DNA of 64,000 nucleotides from NCBI RefSeq assembly GCF_047948215.1, contig NC_134458.1, forward strand, positions 142,952,036 to 143,016,035, given 5' to 3'. Positions 1 to 15,300 of this stretch are shown piece by piece. Every line of letters begins with the position of its first letter. The first letter of the stretch is position 1. The position numbers were made by a program, and so were the translations under genes. The notes under the pieces were generated by a model, which was not told where the DNA came from, ran no database searches, and saw only the letters and a list, made by a program, of their open reading frames with translations. The DNA is from Lycorma delicatula. Its lineage: Eukaryota; Arthropoda; Insecta; Hemiptera; Fulgoridae.

Positions 1-167
1 TTGTTTAAATACAATCTATTGTTATCTGAAACATAGTTATTTAGAAAAGTTGAAATGGCTTTATAACTAAATGATTTTTAGAAAATTAAAGAGAATTAAA
101 ATACATGATTTACAAGTTGGCACTTCTGTTATTTTATTAAAAATTATAAATGATTTTTTTTTTTTAG

Positions 168-322
168 ATTTGCTTCAGAGGTTACGAGGAATGACAAATG
201 TTGGGGAAGAGATTATTTTAACTGGATTACATGCTATATGTCACTTATTCTCTTGGATGTCTTTAGAAAACATCAATTCTCCAAATCTTCTAAATTTAAT
301 TTGCGACATTGCTACTAAAATG
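168..322 (+). CDS. XPO6: XPO6 coding exon (first in window)
   Basis: The exon follows a long T tract and AG at 166-167 and ends at ATG|GTATGA. It enters with two bases of a split codon and leaves in phase 0. The peptide includes GLHAICHLFSWMSLENINS, matching the XPO6 segment that reads HLFTWIPLS in vertebrates. The preceding exon is outside the window. Confidence 0.85.
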
Positions 323-1964
323 GTATGATGTGGATTTAGTTATTTTTGAATGTAATTTTTTATTTGTATATTAGTGTAAATATAATTTTATATTATACAT
401 GATATTTTCTTATATTGGTTAGACTTAATTATTTATTTAAAATTGTACCACATCACATAATGAATCATGTACCTGTTGTCAAATTTAATAATGTATAAAA
501 TATGATAATTTGGAACCTTTTGTTGTCCATTTTAGAACTTATAACTCTCCTGGCATTATTTTTTTGTCTTATACTAAGTTTTTATAAAAATGTTTTCAAA
601 AATATAGTTTAATGATTTATTCTTTGTGAATTTTAATAACTTTCTAATAAAAAAAATGATCATTTTGAAGAAAAATAGTTTTAAAGAATTTAAAACCTGT
701 ATTTTTATTATATTTTGCAATTATGTAATCTCATTTCACACTTATTACATTTCAGTACTTTTATTAAATTTAGAATTAAATTTGAAATTTTTATTTTTAA
801 ATTTAATTGAGCTGTGCATTGTCATGGAAAATGAAGACATTATGAATCAGTTGCTGGCGTCATTTGTTATAAAAAACAATCCTGATGTCATCCAATAACT
901 GGTAATAGTATGCTGCATTTACCTTCCTTTGTAAGGAGGAAATCAAAATGCACAAAATCAATTAGCAGCACACCTTTTGAGTCCCAAAACACAATTGCCA
1001 AAAATTTTCTGGCTGACAAGTGTTTCATGGCCTTGATCGGTGCTTGCTCTCCACTTTTCCTCCATACCATACTTGTTCTCTTGCGTTCTGAAGTGTAGTG
1101 GTGGGTCCACGTTTCATTGCAGGTCACACTACAGTCTAAACATTACTCTCCTTCCTCATAGCAATTCAGAAGCCATTAATAGATGTCTTTCCAGATACTT
1201 CCCTATGCCTCAGTGAGAATATGTAAATTCCACCTTGCTGACACTTTGCTGTATGCAAGAGTGTCTGACAACATTGTATGCACACTCCCAACACTTTTAC
1301 CCACCTCTGATGCAATTTCAGTGATGGTTATGTGGCAGTCACCTTCCACAATGTTCCAAATGGCCTGAACGTGTTTTATAATAAAAATAACTGGAATTAC
1401 AATTGAGCAATTAAAGTAAATTTTTGGTTCCATAGCATCATAGTACAGTAAAATTCCAGAGGAGGAGCTTTCAATTCATATTATGTAAATAAAAAAAATA
1501 TTTGATCCATATAAAATAGTTACAGTTTAAAAAACACTACAATAAAAAAAATATAAAGTTTCATCTCACTCAACACCGTGATTCATTGCATAAATGAATG
1601 TGTATAAAAAATACACCACTACACAATGAACAAAACCTCTATTTTTTTTTTTTTTTTTTACTGTAAATTGAGCATAACTCAAGAACGACTCAATCTTCAT
1701 CAAATTTTCACATGCACAATTTCAGATATCTAAATTCAGTCAAATTGATCTAGTAGTATGAATATTTTCAACCCACAAAATGTTATATATAGGCCTATAT
1801 ATAAAAAGTAAATCTATATATATATATATTTTTTTTTTTTAAGTTTTTTTTATAAGTCAATACTTATAAGACCCATATTTCCCTGTACCTATATATTGTA
1901 TTTTTTTAATCAAAAACCAACTTGAACAACCCAAACACAGAATTACAAAGTAAATTAAAGAATT

Positions 1965-2014
<50 letters not shown>

Positions 2015-5000
2015 TTAATCTTGTAGGTCTATATGTAGGTTTATCTTGTATAGAGAAATTTATTTTTCACCTCCCACCCTCCCAAACCATGATTCTGAAA
2101 GTAATACAGTACTTTTCTTTGAAAAGTCGATTAGAAATATTACATTGTTTATGTAGGTACAAGGTACATCCAGAAAGATTTGTTATTAAAGAATACACAA
2201 CTTTCAACAGAATAGTATTTTTATTATATGGAAGAGCATAACTTTTAGCATAACTACTTTTCAACATAATTTCTACCTCAAAGAATGGCACCAAAGTGAA
2301 GATAAGCATTTTCTCATTGGCATCATCATAAAGCTGGCCAGCAAGGGATCACTTAATGTTGAGAAACAAGTGAGTCACTCTAGGTCAAGTCACAACTATA
2401 AGGTGGATGCTTCAATTGCTCCCAGTCAAATGTTTTATTCAGATTTTGAGTTTCACCAGCAACATGTGGACATGTGAAGTAACAAAACCCATGACTGAGC
2501 ATACCTGTCTTATTTTTGGATTGTACATTACATTTTTTTTTTGAGAGTATCACATAAAGTAAAGTATTTATAGTCTCACCTCTCGGCAAGAAGTCAACCA
2601 ATAAAATTCTCCACATATGGCTAGTGGCCCTCTTCATGTCCTCATATCGGCAGATAGGTCCTCCACCATATCTGAGAATTCTTCTAGTGAAATATTGGGG
2701 GAAGCATAGCGACTATAGAACATTACACCATCCACCTGAATCAAAACAAATCCTCTTCCGCCACCTCTACCACCAACCGCATTCTGCCTAGGCACCATGG
2801 CAACAGCGCATGTAAATTCCACATTTGTATGCCAACCTCTGCCACTCACCACACTCCAGTTTGATTCTGAGACCAGTAAAAGAGTTCTGCCCTGGGCTTT
2901 TTGGCTATGGTCCACAAAAGATTATGGGATTGCCATGAAAGTTTGACATTCAATTGCAATATCCTCATTGCGATTTGCATATTGAACCTCTGTATTTGTG
3001 GTCCTCTGCGCCACAGTTTTACATGTTGTGGTTCCCTTCATCCAGCCTTGAAGTAACCTTTCTTTCCGCAGTTGAAAAACTTTCTTGACCTGTCTGGACC
3101 TTGGCACTTAGAAGCCTTGTGGCCAAGGTCCCATTATCTGAAACATCTTTCCTGCTCAGTGTCTGGAGTCACTCTGCAGGACACCATCCCGACACACAGA
3201 CATCCCATCTACAGCAGCTTCTCCACCTCATTGCTGTTCATCAACAATGAGCCCGAGTGGGCCTTCCTCAACCTAATAGCCTGCTCATGTTCATCCTAGT
3301 CCAGCTATATCCTTGACTGCCGTAATCACCTTACTGGTAAGCGCATCGAAATCTCTAATATTTATTCTTCTTATCCCTTTTTTATAGAAACCTTGACTCC
3401 TTTAACAGTATTTCAGTAGTTTTTTAACAGTATTTCAGGCCCTTCTGCCTCATCCCTTGCCCTAATCAAGAGATCTTCTCCCTGTCCCTTACGGACAGAG
3501 TGAATCTCTGGCTCCCCCTCCTGGACTCCTCCCTTGACCTCTGAGGAGATCCACAAACATTTTTTTGTCCTGTCTGTCCGCCGCCCTAATCACCAATGTT
3601 TTGGCTTTATCAGCCAGTGTCTTGCTTACAGACCTGTCTCTCTTGTGTTTGACCTTCTCCATTCTCCTGATGTATATCCCCATCAAACAGTCGTTCCGGC
3701 GGCCTGCATATTCCAGAATCTTCCTAGTCACAAGTCGCGTCGCCCTCCTCCACCCCATACACAATGTCTTGCTTGACCTGTAAAAATATCAGCCACTCTC
3801 TTCCTGAGGTGGGTGATGTTATCCTCCCCAGTTGATGAATCGATAACAATGGTAAACATCTTCTGGTTGTAATCTGGCACATCGTCCCCTCATAGGACAG
3901 TTGTTGTCTTCGCATAAGCAAGCAACTCTCCCACCTTCAGCAACCCCTTCGAATACAAATCATGTGTTCTTGAGATACAGCCTCTGAAGATTTGCTCTTG
4001 GGCTTGGCCAGATCGAAGACCACTGCTAGGTCTTTCTCTCTTTCATCAAAGACAGGGTCCTTCAGTTCCACAGTACTCTGGAACCATTCCCTGTCCCACT
4101 TTGCCCTCACTAAGATGTCAGTTCGTCATTCCTTACCTCCTCTTCAACTCTTGGGCCATATGACTTTTTTCGACATGTTTCGTTAATGTGGCACTAACAC
4201 TAATGAGCTCCCTCATGTATTTCATCATCTCTTGTGTGATACCCACCTTCTTCTTGACTGACTTCTTCTCAGCCAGCATCATAATCTATTTATTTGATCA
4301 GCTTCTCATTCTACAGTCTTTTTGTTTATCTCCAGACACCACTCCATCAGTGAAGTTGCTAGTAGTTGACTCCCTTGAGCTGAAGGCGTGCTGCAGCACG
4401 CAATCCCTAAAGGAGGTCAGAGTACCTGAAAACAACTGTTTTAACACTCCAAACACTACTCTAACACTTAGGAAAAAAATTCTTCAAAACAAAAGAGGTT
4501 GGAACAGTAGTAATATTGCCTGCAAACCTAGCAGACTCCCATTAGTCAAGATCCCACCAAATCTGGCGGACCTAATTAACCTCTCTTTTCGTCAGTCTAT
4601 ACAAACACACGTACAAAAAAGAAAGAAAAAAAACCGTAATATTTAAAAAACTACTCATAGGAAAATGTTCCAAACTTGTGTGTTTCTTCAACAATACTTC
4701 AACTACGAGACACGCACAACAAAAGCACATAATAAAACACAAAACACCAGGAGTACACGTGTAAACACTTTCCTCAACCTTTGTAATTCTTGACTCTTTA
4801 GGCACCCAAACTAAAGCAGAGTTTGTGGTTGTCTGGGTTTATGTTATGATTTATGCAAACCTGTTCGTTAAATTTCAGGGAACTCAATACGTAAAGAAAT
4901 CATTAATTACTGGTTTTTCTTTAATTTTTACATCCACTTATACAACCAAATAAATATTCATGTCAGAAGGGCGCCCAATCCTTTGCTTGTCATGTGCATT

Positions 5001-8000
5001 ACTACATTCCTTATTTGTTAATTGCTACACTCACTTTTTAACCATTCCATCACTCATATTGTTTTTATCGTAAACTTAACTAATTGGCCAATGAATATCA
5101 GTCAGCTTGACATTTCTTTCACGTAAAAATCAAATAACTCCCTAATTTCACAATTGGCATTCTCAATTGACATGAATATTTACAAATGATATTTAATCAG
5201 CTGTAAACAAATGTTGCTGTACTTGTAATAATGTCTATCTAAAGCCAATGAATGAAAGAATGCATCCCACATGCTCAGAGCTTTGATTGCAGCACTGTGG
5301 TGGTGATAAAGGAAATTGTACTTACTTTCCAGATGCACCTCATATTTTGTTAAAAATAGCAAAGCAGTTTGTTGGCAAAATTTAATTAAATTGTGTCAAG
5401 GCATTTGTTCATAAAAATAAAGCATTATTTAGGATTCCTCATGGCAGCTAATGAGGAATCAAGTCTCGCTTTTCATGGATTCACTTAGTGTTATAATTTT
5501 TAAATATTGTTATGAGTTTATTTCCTAGTATTCATTTAGTGATGTTTGTGATTAAATATAAATTAAGTTAGTTGTTTATTTTATTTATTTTTTTTGTTCT
5601 AGGATTCAAAAGGGGACCAAGCTTTATCAACTATCAATGAGTTACTTTACAAAAATTGGGTTCCTTATTCATTCCTACCATCACTTATTTCTATTTGTTG
5701 CCATGGTAATTTATTGTTGAAAGCAGTTTTAATGAAAAGAGATCTTGACCTTGAAGAAAAGTAAGATATTTTTAGTAAATATGGATATTCTTTATATATT
5801 TTATTAGAGGATTAATAGTCAAAATATATTTTAAAAATGCCATTGGCTTTTTGTCTCAAAATTTCAAATTATAAAACATAGTTTCAAATTAAAAGTATGT
5901 TTTAACGTAATAGCTATAGAATTTAATACCAACCTAAGATACGGGATACCAGTTATTGGAAGTTAATATAAGTTTAACTTATCCAATTACTATGTTTTGG
6001 TAGTTTATATTTCATATAATATTACATTTTATTCATACAGTGGTCAATGTATTAATGAATTATTTAAATATTAAAAAAAAAAATAAAAATATTTATGTAA
6101 GTATGTAAGTTTTGCATTGAATGTATTCTATTTTTGGAATGGTTATGTCATTTTCAGAGTTGATATGTGACTTTTATCAGTTTGCCTACAATACTTACAT
6201 TTCTAAATCTTAGACAATTGAGATCTATATTATCTTGTAAATAATATAGTTTGACTTAGACTAAATTGATTAATATTTACATTTAGTTATTACTCATAGC
6301 TATTAATTTTTATTTATTTTTTTCTGTTGCAGTTCCAGTTACTTATTAAAATTAACTGAATTTGTAAGATTAACAATATCACAACATTGGAACAGATTAG
6401 AGTCGTCAATTCATAATTTCCCTATTTTTGATTTCCTTAGCAATTTCTTTCGATATACATTCCATTTAATGACTGTTGATAGTATGTTTTATGAATGTTT
6501 AGAATCTTGGCTTAGCTTTGTAGATTACCTTCACTCAAAAGAAGCTCACCATATTGAAAGGTAATTATATTATTTACAACTTAATTATATAAAAATAAAT
6601 TAGACAATTTTTTCTTCATAGCTTTCTGTTTAGTTACTGAATTATGAAAAAGAAGGTTCATTACTGTTATTTTGCTTATGTACTGCCATGTTTGTCCTAG
6701 TTTTTTGAGGGATAAAATGTTAAACTCCCAATCTACGTGTAAGTATGTATCTACATCATTGGTCTTGATTTTGCTTATTGTGGTTGTAATTTTATTCATA
6801 ATTTTCAATGAAAGAGTTGTTTTTTTTATATTTTATATGTTAAATTTCAAAAGTAAAACTAAAATCGTAAAAATTGCAAAAAAAAATCTTGTATAGCATT
6901 ATGAGATTGTAGTAGATTACCAATACCTGCATTTTAAACATTTACCATAAAAAGATAGAGCAAAATAATTGTCACAAATGAAATCTGTAGTAGTATTATG
7001 AATTTGTATAAAGTGGAGCTGAATGGAATATGTTATTCTAATCTTTTGCATAAATTTTTAATTTTATTAAGATGTTATTCTTGCTGTATATTTTTGTTGT
7101 AAAACTTTTTTTATATTATTTGTGCTTGATTCTGATTTTATAAAATGTATGCTTTTGTAGTTATTAAAAAATATTAACAATTTTCTTTGTTAAATTAAAT
7201 GGTTAAAAATAGGGTTAACTGTTAATATTATCAGCTTATTAAACCAATTCATCAGACCACACCTATTTTAATATATATAGTTTTTCAAAACTTAACATGT
7301 TCAATCACTCTTCTGATTTTCTTCAGTGGCTGTTACCACCCGTTGAATTCTCACCCTGGCTTCAGCTGAAGTTGTTACTAACAGTTTTCTTGTGTGAGGA
7401 ACACATGTATTTAGAATGTTGTCAAAGAGTGTTGTTGGTTAGTGCTTATTAAGTGTTCATTGTTTATCTTGCTTTGAAGCTGTATTTTGACCATCACAGA
7501 ACATTGTGCACTCAGACCAATTTAGTTAATATATTCGAGGGGGGCTTTTGGTGATTATGTTGTGTTATAATAACCTTTGTTTTGTTTTTCTGAAAGCTTA
7601 CAGTATGTCTAATTTATTTAATTTGTAAACAATTTTCTCTTTCTATATATATTTGTCAATCTGTAATAGTTTTTGTTTTGTTCATTTTATTATTATTTAT
7701 TAATCTTTTGTGTAGGAGTGTTCAATGAGTAAACTGTTATAATTTTTGTTGTGAGCTAAATACTTTTTGGTCTTGTGTTCTATGTTTTAGTCAGATGACA
7801 AGTTTGTTGAATAATCAGTGGATTATACGATTAAAAACAAATAGTTTATGCAAGTTTGGATGGTTTGAAGTATTATGAATGAGTGTCTGTCATTATTGAT
7901 TTTCTGTATATTTTAATTAGTAAAATTAAAATTTACTGCTGAATAAGGATATAATACAATTGATTTTCATGACTTCACAATCACGTGACTGTTAAACACC

Positions 8001-11000
8001 GCTTTCAAAACATATAGAAAGCAATTCATTGAAACAAGAAAAGTTTAATCTAGAAAACAAATTTTATAAATAAATAAACTCATCATATTGATATTGTGTA
8101 GTAGAATTGTGTTACTAACATATTTATTGTATTAATTGTATTTTTAACGTACATTATTAATTGCAAAAACACTGAAGTGGTAAAGAAATTTTATAATGTA
8201 CTGTTCTTTCAGGTATAACCAAGTACTTGTTACTTTAGCTCAAGGAATATTAAAGAAAATGCAAACTGTCAAAGATTTAGATGATGAAACAATAACAGAG
8301 GTGAGCTTTTACAGTACATACATATTTGCCAGTCAACCAATAAATTGCAAACTTTTAGGTTATTGTTAAATCACCCGATATAACCATTATATTACTATTT
8401 TTATAACCATTTATATTTATTTATTTTATAAATATAATTTAACCAAACTTAACCTACAGTCGCTAACCTTGACTAATTAACGCAGTAATGTTTTGAGTAT
8501 TTAAATAATAAATTCACTAATTATTGCAATTATTTATTATTTAAATAATCAAAACATTACTGTTAACTAGTCAAGGTTAATGAGCTTACGTTAAGTCTGG
8601 TTAATTTATATCTATGATTATAAGCAATAATATTTATATTTTTATTATGTTAATGATCCCGTAACTTTGAAGTATTTTCAAATTTACAGGATCACTATGG
8701 TTATGGTTGACGGGCTAATATATAAGTACCAATTGTACTTTTTATGTCTTTTATTACCAAGTAAAAAAGTAAAGATTTTTTTTTCAAATTTTACTGCTTC
8801 ACGATAATTTTTTATTTAATTTGCAGTCATGCACTAAGTTCTCATGTAGGTTTGTTCTAGGCAGTATCACTCATTTAGCCATCATGAAGTACAGTTTTAA
8901 CAGTAGCATTGTATTACAAATTAAAATTATGAGATACAAATATCTGAATCTAAATTTGGATTCTGCTGGTTTTTACAGCATTGGTTATGATTATAAGCAC
9001 AAAAAAAAGAAAATTCAGGAGTAATGGGTTAACAATGAAAGTCAAGCTGCTTATTATGTTAGACAAGGTATTTCTATAAAAAATAAAAATTTGTTCAGTT
9101 ACATATAAACTCTAGGAACAAATTCATACAAGATAGATTAAGTTGCTTACACTACACTAATTGTGCAAATGAAGCTTTTAAAAATTGAAAAGTAACTTTA
9201 AAAAATCACAAAAATATTATCAACCCTTCGTAACCCTTAAGCTAATTTGCCATCAACTTCAAAAATTCAAAATTTAATGTTAATTAAGAAAGTATTATTT
9301 TCTCTTTTTTGTGAGTTTATTGAGATGTCACTTTATTTAAATTTATCTCGCATGAAAAAAAGCTGTTGCCATAAAATACAAAGGTAGAAAACTGCGTCTT
9401 AAAATATGAAATGGAAAGAATAGAAACTATATAAAGCGATCAAAGGAAGATAAGACTTAGGAGTGCAGGAATGAATATTATTTCCTCCTAATTTTTCCCT
9501 ACCATATTTTTTGATATTTCTATGAAAATACGTTGAGTAACAAAATGATGTTATGTATTTATGATAATTCATTATAACAATAGTATTGATGAAAAAAAAA
9601 AAGATTATCTTTTTCAAATCGTTAATTAAAATAGCACACTTTTTTTAATTTTATAAATTTTCCACCTAATTTATGTGAAATAACTTGATCAGAGAAACTT
9701 CATCCACAAAATAAAAAAAAAGGAATCATCAAAATTGGTTCATTAAACTACACAATTATCTTGATTTAATGCAGTTTCATCTATGAATCAGTGCACTTGT
9801 AATTAAAAATGTTCAATAATACAAGCTGTTTTTTTGTGTAACTATTTGTTTTACTCCAATAAATGTTCAGTGTATTCCTGTCAGCCTAATCCAGTGAAAA
9901 AAAGTGGGCTATTTAATCATATTCCAATTAATAAACAAATGTTCAGAATTGTTTTCACTGTCAATTAGTGTAAAGTGACTTTTCAGTCAATCTGTGTTAG
10001 ATTTACACTTAGCAGAAATTTTTAATGTTTCTATTATGATTTAAGAATTGTATTTTTGTGAAGGGTATGTTGTCTGATTTTATGTAATGTAATATATTTT
10101 TATTTTTTTCAGTATGGATCTTATGACACAGAGTATGAAAAATTTATAAACCATTGTATGGAACTTATTGCTAAAATTGCTGATATAATGCCTCGTAAAA
10201 CTTGTTCTATGGTGGTAAGCGAGCAATTTTTTTTATGGTATTAAGTTGTAGATAGATACCCAGCTTTTATATTGTTTCATAAGACACATAAAATAGTAAG
10301 TAAAAGGTCTGTCCTGTAAGAGCTTTTATTTTTTTAAAGTTTGTTTACTAATCATAGATAAAGTAAACAAGGTAATTAAATTTTATGAAATGTTTAAATT
10401 AAATTAAAAACTTTTACTTTAGATCGATAATAATATAAGTTTGTAAAATTGATTACATTAATTTCATTATAATTTCAGTGAAGTTGATTTATAATTTTAA
10501 ATTTTACTCTGCATTTATGCTGCCCCATAATATGTTATAAACCCAGTTAGATTTCAGCAGTTGGAATTTTCCAATCCCAGGCCAACCAGTTATAAGGCAT
10601 TGCCATTGATTGAACCCAACCATTGAACTGAACTGTGTAGTATACTGGTACGAGAGCATATTCAGATTCAGTTTAAAGTAACTACTCCCTAACAGTCATT
10701 TTTTTTACACGAGTTACAGATGTGGGTTAAGATTTCATGAAAAAACTAGTGGACCCAACAGACGTTATCCTGACGTGGCATTGTTCTGTAATAAATGTAC
10801 AACACATAAATAAGTAACTTATTTAAGTTAAAATTAGCAGGAATGTGGACGAAATCTCATTAATATGACTATTAGTATGACTATTTTCAGTTTGTGATTG
10901 TTGTATTATTGTAATGGGTTTATTGATTAATTATATGTAGTATGGTTAATATTTATTTTCACTAAATATTGAGATGACTGATGAAAATTGAATTAAAAAA

Positions 11001-12346
11001 ATCAAAACATTGTAAAATTAATTAATCAGTATAATTAATAAATTTTTTCATAACCATGTGATAGCGTAATTAATCAGTTAATAAAAAAACCACTGTAAAA
11101 AAAGCAACGTTAAAATTTTAGTAGAAATTTTTATCATTTTTCTCATTCTTTATTTTAACATCTATTTTACCAAATTTTAGGTAATTTTAAATTAAGACAA
11201 TTGTAGAAAATTTTTTATAAATTTAATCAGCTGCAAAAATTATAACTTCAATTTTTAAATATATTTGTATAATTATTATAAGTAACTTATATTTTAATTT
11301 TATAAATGTTATAATTTATTTTACAAACTTAAATTTTTATTTTCAAAGAGCCGTTCAATACTTCATAAGTTGCATATAATCAAGTGAGAACTGACAATTT
11401 AAATTTGTAGGTTAAGTTGATTGTTATTGAATACACATATATACATCATTAAAATTCATGAAAAATCATGTAAAATACTCACTTCAATACTGCACCTTGT
11501 AAAACGTTATTTCAATAAATAATATAATATAATATTCTCAATAAGCGCGCAATTCTAGCAGAGTCGGCAATGCTTCGCTATTGCTAAATTTGAGTATACA
11601 TACAGATTAATTGAACACAATTGAAAGTTTCATAAAACCTTAAAAAACTGAACATTAGGAAATTCACAAAATTTAACCTGTCACTTTATAAAAGGCAGAA
11701 TGTAAATAAATCCAAATGGCAAAACAGCACTACCTATTGGATTTAATTCACACCACTCTCTAATCACAGTATTCGGTGGAAAGTAATTTTTTAATGGAAA
11801 GGGTTGTGTCTGCAAAATCATTACAATTAATACTGAACATTACGAAACTTACAAAACTTCATAAAATTTAAACTTTCACTTCATAAAAATGAGAATGTAA
11901 ATAAATCCAATTGTCAGAACAGCACCACCTATCGGATTTAATTCAAACTAATCTGTAAACACAGTAGTTGGTTAAAAATACAAATTTTAATGTAATAATA
12001 ACACTAAGCTACGACGCAAGTAACTGATATGCGAAAAAGCAACACAATAAAAAAAGTCCTAGAATCTAATTGCAGCACCAACTACAGAGTCTGACTGATA
12101 TGCCAAAAATTAAAAAAAAAAGTCTAAAATGCGATCGCAGCTCTCTGCCTACTGGATCCAATTGTGAACCTTAACCATCCCAAGATCAACAACAACACAT
12201 AAATAAATAAATTAAAAAAACATTTTCTATCTGATCAGATTGTGAATCTAAACCATTCTCGAATCAGCTTAATCACACACACAAAATTTCATCAAAATCA
12301 GTCTAGCCGTTTAGGAGGAGTTCAGTCACATACACATGGACAGAAG

Positions 12347-12385
<39 letters not shown>

Positions 12386-15300
12386 GATAGTTCTACACAT
12401 AATCAAATAACAGTTGCTATAATAGCTGATAATAATTGTAATAACATGTCTAACAAATGCATCGGATGATTGTAACTTTTATAAAAGAGAATGGTAGAAT
12501 GAAATTTGAGAATCCCATTTAGATTTCAGTTGACCCAATTGAGTCTCTGATGCTAAATGTATTGAAACAACTGGAATGAATAATATTTTTTTAAATTTTG
12601 ATTGGTAAGAACACATTTCAGTCTGAGTGAAAAAATAATACTTAGAAGTTCCTGATTTAAGATTTTTTTATCATGAAGCTTTACCAACTAGGAGAGTGAA
12701 AGAGATAGTATTTATTATTACTAAACAGGTGGTAGGGTAAACAACAGCACAGTTAACAGATTCTTTTGCTTCTGTGGAAATCACCAAAAAAAAAAACTGC
12801 TTTACATGTACAGGTATGACCTGCAGGAGTGGATGTATAATTTGAGTTTGACTTTTGACTTAATTGGATAACAACATTATTAATCTTTAAGGCTGTCTAC
12901 TCATGAAGCTACTGAAAACTGATTAGTTTTCATGATACAGTTTTACCAATCCTCTTACTAAAGTTTATCATGGCATTTAACTAAAGATAGTATTCTGAGT
13001 ATATCCAAAGTTTAGTTTATCTGAGTGATCTAGTTTTACCAATCTCTCTTGTTTGTATTTTGCTATCATGTGGCTGGAGCAACCAATCGTAAAACTGTTT
13101 CTACATGTGGCAGAAAGCAATAAATTTAGAGCAATAATTTTTTTTGCCAAACAGATAAATCTAAAATCTTCTCTTTTTTTCTTTTAAAATAATAAAACAT
13201 CTTCATCACTGGAAAAAGTACTGCCTTGCACATTGCGTGCATTTGACTGATGCAGTTTCTGACATGACTGAGTAGCACTACTTATGCAGAACCACGTCAA
13301 TAGCCAGTTTATAATTAGTTATTGATTTGAATACTAACCAATTACATTTTTTTGACTAGTGTTGTGTGTGTGGACAGCTTTAATTTTGTTTTTCTTTTAC
13401 AATCTTAGTTTTAATGAAATTCTAATTATAATAATAGTAATAATAATAATACAGAGTGATAGAGGGAGCAACATAAAACTGAACCCATAACGTAACCACT
13501 GCAGAATTGATAGGTTATGTTGGAATGAAATTTTATGAATGATACAGATAAATTAAATAAGAAAAACATAAAGCATAATTTAAGTGTTGAATTTATTTAC
13601 CTTATTGTTACAAAATATGTTCAAAATAACCACCCTAGGCATCAATGCACTTTTGTGCTCAACTGATCAAATTGAGAGTCATCTGACACAAAGCTTTGTC
13701 AGTTGGGTTGATTTCTTGTTGAATGTTCATCAATGTTGGGGAGATTTGATGCATAAACTTTCTCCTTTAGTAGCCCCAAAGGAAAAAATCCCAAGTTGAT
13801 AACTGTTGGAAACATTGAGGCCACAGTCCTCTGCTGACAGCTTGTTCATTTGTGAAAGCTGCATGAATGCAGTTCAGTGAAATGTTTGATGTGTGACACA
13901 TTGCTCTGTCTTGTTAGAAGAAGCTGTTTTTTTCCATTATCAGTTAATTGCTCATAGATTTCTTTGAAAATTGTAAGGTAAACTTGTATATTGACAGTTC
14001 GGCCAAAAAATATTGGTCCCACTATACGATTACCGGAAACGGCACACCAAACACCAATTTTCTCATGGAGAAGTAGACACTCAAATATCTCATTAGGATT
14101 CCTTGTCATCTAATACCTGGTGTTCTATAAATTAACATGGCCAGGTAAATGAAATGTAAATAATGTTTTCGAGAAGCCAGTTATAATAATCAAGTCGTTT
14201 CGGTTTGTCTGTCTTTTTCAGTTGTTGCACAGTTGTAATGCAGTATGGTTTAAATTTTAATTCATGAAGAATTTTATGACAAGATGTATATTTAACACTA
14301 GATTGTTGGGATAACTTGGATAGTAAATTTGTTGGACTGGCAGTAATTCTCCTTTCAGTATCGGCAATGACCTGTGTTGTCCTAACGGAAGGTTGCTTAT
14401 TTTGTTTTGCATTTCAAATCGAACCTGTTGTATGCCATTTTTTAAACTAAATTGTATATACTACTCTTCGCAGGGATACAGGCATTCAGAAATATTCCTA
14501 TGAATGCATGGCGTGATTCTTCAAACGACCCAGAACGAATATAGGCCTCAACTATAGCTATCTTCTCCTGGATTGCTGCACTCACAATTTTGCACTGCAA
14601 CAAAACATATACTGCACTTACACATAACCACCTGTCAAATGGCAGCAACAGTCAGTAGTAATATATACATCCGCTAGTTACACTAGTTGAACCCACCAGG
14701 TTGGTCTAGTGGTTAACGCGTCTTCCCAAATCAGCTGATTTGGAAGTCGAAAGTTAACAGTGTTCAAGTCCTAGTAAAGCTAGTTATTTTTACACGGATT
14801 TGAATACTAGATCGTGGATACCGGTGTTCTTTGGTGGTTGGGTTTTCAATTAACCACACCATCTCAGGAATGGTCGAACTGAGAATGTACAAGACTATAC
14901 TTCATTTACACTCATACATATCATCCTCATTCATCCCCTGAAGAATTATCTAAACAGTAGTTACTGGAGGCTAAACAGGAAAAAGAAAAAGTTACACTAG
15001 TTGTATGAGAGTCTTTTATAAATAGTGTTGGGTAGCAGTTTCAGTATGGTTTTAGTTTTATGTTGCTCACTCTGTATAATATAGTGTAATTATAATAGTA
15101 TAATAATAAATTTTTTCTTGTTAAAATGAAATGGAGTATTACATGAAAAAATTATAAACCTTTTAATGTCTTCAATTCAAATTCTAACATCTATAACAGT
15201 CACTATAAAAAACAATAATTTGAGTAAGTCTACTGACAGTGCCTAAAAAAATTGTTATAGCAAATTGTCATAATTATAATGTGCAAATCAAATCTAACAC

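Noticed and set aside
4188..4646. 152-residue + strand open frame
   Set aside because: Complement of the R1-like ORF1 region; no recognisable domain on the + strand.
14702..14771. tRNA gene suggested by A and B boxes
   Set aside because: Sequence between and after the boxes cannot form a full cloverleaf acceptor; target duplication and A-rich tail show a SINE.
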